Shown here: one piece after another, positions 6,172-6,358 of the stretch
How positions within the stretch are numbered: the stretch's first letter is position 1
Layout of the letters: the number at the start of each line of letters is the position of its first letter
Assembly (NCBI GenBank): GCA_964545665.1
Contig: CAZJGF010000090.1
Span: 1-6,358, forward strand
Source: CAZJGF01 sp964545665
Lineage (GTDB): Bacteria; Chloroflexota; Dehalococcoidia; GIF9; AB-539-J10
Length of the DNA stretch: 6,358 bases
Reading direction: 5' to 3'
Program-made: the position numbers and the translations under genes
The notes under the pieces: model-generated
What the model saw: the letters and a program-made list of their open reading frames with translations, nothing else
Database searches by the model: none
What the model was told of the DNA's origin: nothing

Positions 6172-6192
6172 CACCACCCCCAAAACCCCCCC
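6172..6192 (-). promoter_or_regulatory. G-tract in the 5' leader over the CNNM ribosome binding site
   Basis: The minus (transcript) strand reads G7, T4, G5, T, GG, T, G within 21 bases, ending 5 bases before the GTG start. The GGTGGTG part is the only candidate ribosome binding site. Such a tract could form a two-layer G-quadruplex or simply be a low-complexity leader. The C7 run on the plus strand is also a likely place for a length error. Confidence 0.4.
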
Positions 6193-6254
6193 GCAAACAA
6201 ACTAACCATACCCTGTTTCAATAAACTCCCAGATTAACAGCTTACCTTGAAATT

Positions 6255-6283
6255 ATATTAGCATTGGCTGACAGGACTGTCAA
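6255..6283 (-). promoter_or_regulatory. Sigma70-type promoter for the leftward gene cluster
   Basis: The minus strand has a perfect -35 TTGACA at 6283-6278, a 17-base spacer ending in TGC, and a -10 TAATAT at 6260-6255. The TG makes it an extended -10. A perfect TATAAT also occurs at 6257-6252, though its 20-base spacing is too long. Transcription would begin near 6248, leaving a leader of about 80 bases before GTG 6167. It is the best promoter match I found upstream of the cluster. Confidence 0.65.
6269..6282. promoter_or_regulatory. Palindromic candidate operator over the -35 box
   Basis: TGACAG-TC-CTGTCA on the minus strand is a perfect dyad with 6-base arms. It overlaps five of the six bases of the -35 hexamer and enters the spacer, a typical place for a repressor site. 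No regulator gene is visible in the window, so the binding protein is unknown. Confidence 0.4.
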
Positions 6284-6311
6284 AAGTCTGAAAGAGGAGG
6301 AGCTAGTCGCT

Positions 6312-6358
6312 ATGAAGCGGGCGCATGAAAACCCAGAGTGCACTGAGCACAGGCACTG
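6312..6358 (+). CDS. Possible start of a divergent gene (partial)
   Basis: An ATG at 6312 follows AGGAGGAG (6295-6302), a strong ribosome binding site 9-11 bases upstream. The frame stays open to the right edge and encodes MKRAHENPECTEHRH, which I do not recognise. The frame is also open upstream to 6225, so other starts such as TTG 6264 are possible. It would be transcribed away from the CNNM gene, sharing an intergenic region of about 144 bases with the leftward promoter. Only 15 codons are visible, so this is tentative. Confidence 0.3.
   Translation, partial: MKRAHENPECTEHRH

Noticed and set aside
5494..6237. Plus-strand frames of 85 and 118 codons opposite the CNNM gene
   Set aside because: They mirror the codon pattern of the conserved minus-strand gene and lack convincing starts.
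4135..6246. TAACAGCTTACC occurs at both 4135-4146 and 6235-6246, each upstream of a minus-strand gene
   Set aside because: About one 12-base match is expected by chance between two places in a window of this size, and the surrounding bases differ.
1..6358. CRISPR array, transposon ends, tRNA genes, or a toxin-antitoxin or defence system
   Set aside because: I looked on both strands and saw no regularly spaced repeats, transposase motifs, tRNA-like cloverleaf or recognisable defence proteins.

Overview
The window is bacterial and gene-dense. Every well-supported gene lies on the minus strand, so the transcript runs from about position 6250 leftward off the left edge. The set is mainly housekeeping: a CNNM/CBS membrane protein, a DUF2344 (TIGR03936-type) protein, a histidine phosphatase and the tRNA-Ile lysidine synthetase TilS. 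After these come a Gfo/Idh/MocA-type oxidoreductase, a four-helix membrane protein and the first codons of what may be a small Smr protein. GC is moderate, close to 50 % in the lines I counted by hand. Strong AGGAGG-type ribosome binding sites with TTG or GTG start codons recur. A Chloroflexota (Dehalococcoidia-like) genome recovered from a metagenome would fit, but that is a weak inference from gene style and nothing here fixes the taxon.

Layout in transcription order: a sigma70-type promoter (about 6283-6255) with a dyad over its -35 box; a leader with a G-tract on the transcript strand; the CNNM/CBS protein (6167-4893); the DUF2344 protein (4865-4209); a 107-base spacer; the histidine phosphatase (4101-3487); a 46-base spacer that folds into a strong hairpin over the tilS ribosome binding site; tilS (3440-1923); a 45-base spacer; the oxidoreductase (1877-727, interrupted by an assembly gap); the membrane protein (737-78, overlapping the previous gene by 11 bases); and the Smr-like gene (58 to beyond the left edge). 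Short spacings, one overlap and no convincing terminator suggest one long operon. The right end may hold the start of a divergent plus-strand gene.

The run of 100 N at 1701-1800 is flanked on both sides by the same 55 bases. Removing the Ns and one copy restores one uninterrupted 331-residue reading frame, so the gap is almost certainly a scaffolding artefact and the apparently split gene is intact. The rebuilt protein is the most interesting gene here: a Gfo/Idh/MocA-like enzyme that also carries motifs resembling glucose-6-phosphate dehydrogenase.

I see no CRISPR array, mobile element, tRNA, rRNA or recognisable defence system, and no clear evidence of a new multi-gene system. The points worth following are the hybrid-motif dehydrogenase, the hairpin controlling or coupling tilS, the promoter/operator region, the unclassified membrane protein, and the DUF2344 gene without an adjacent radical SAM partner.
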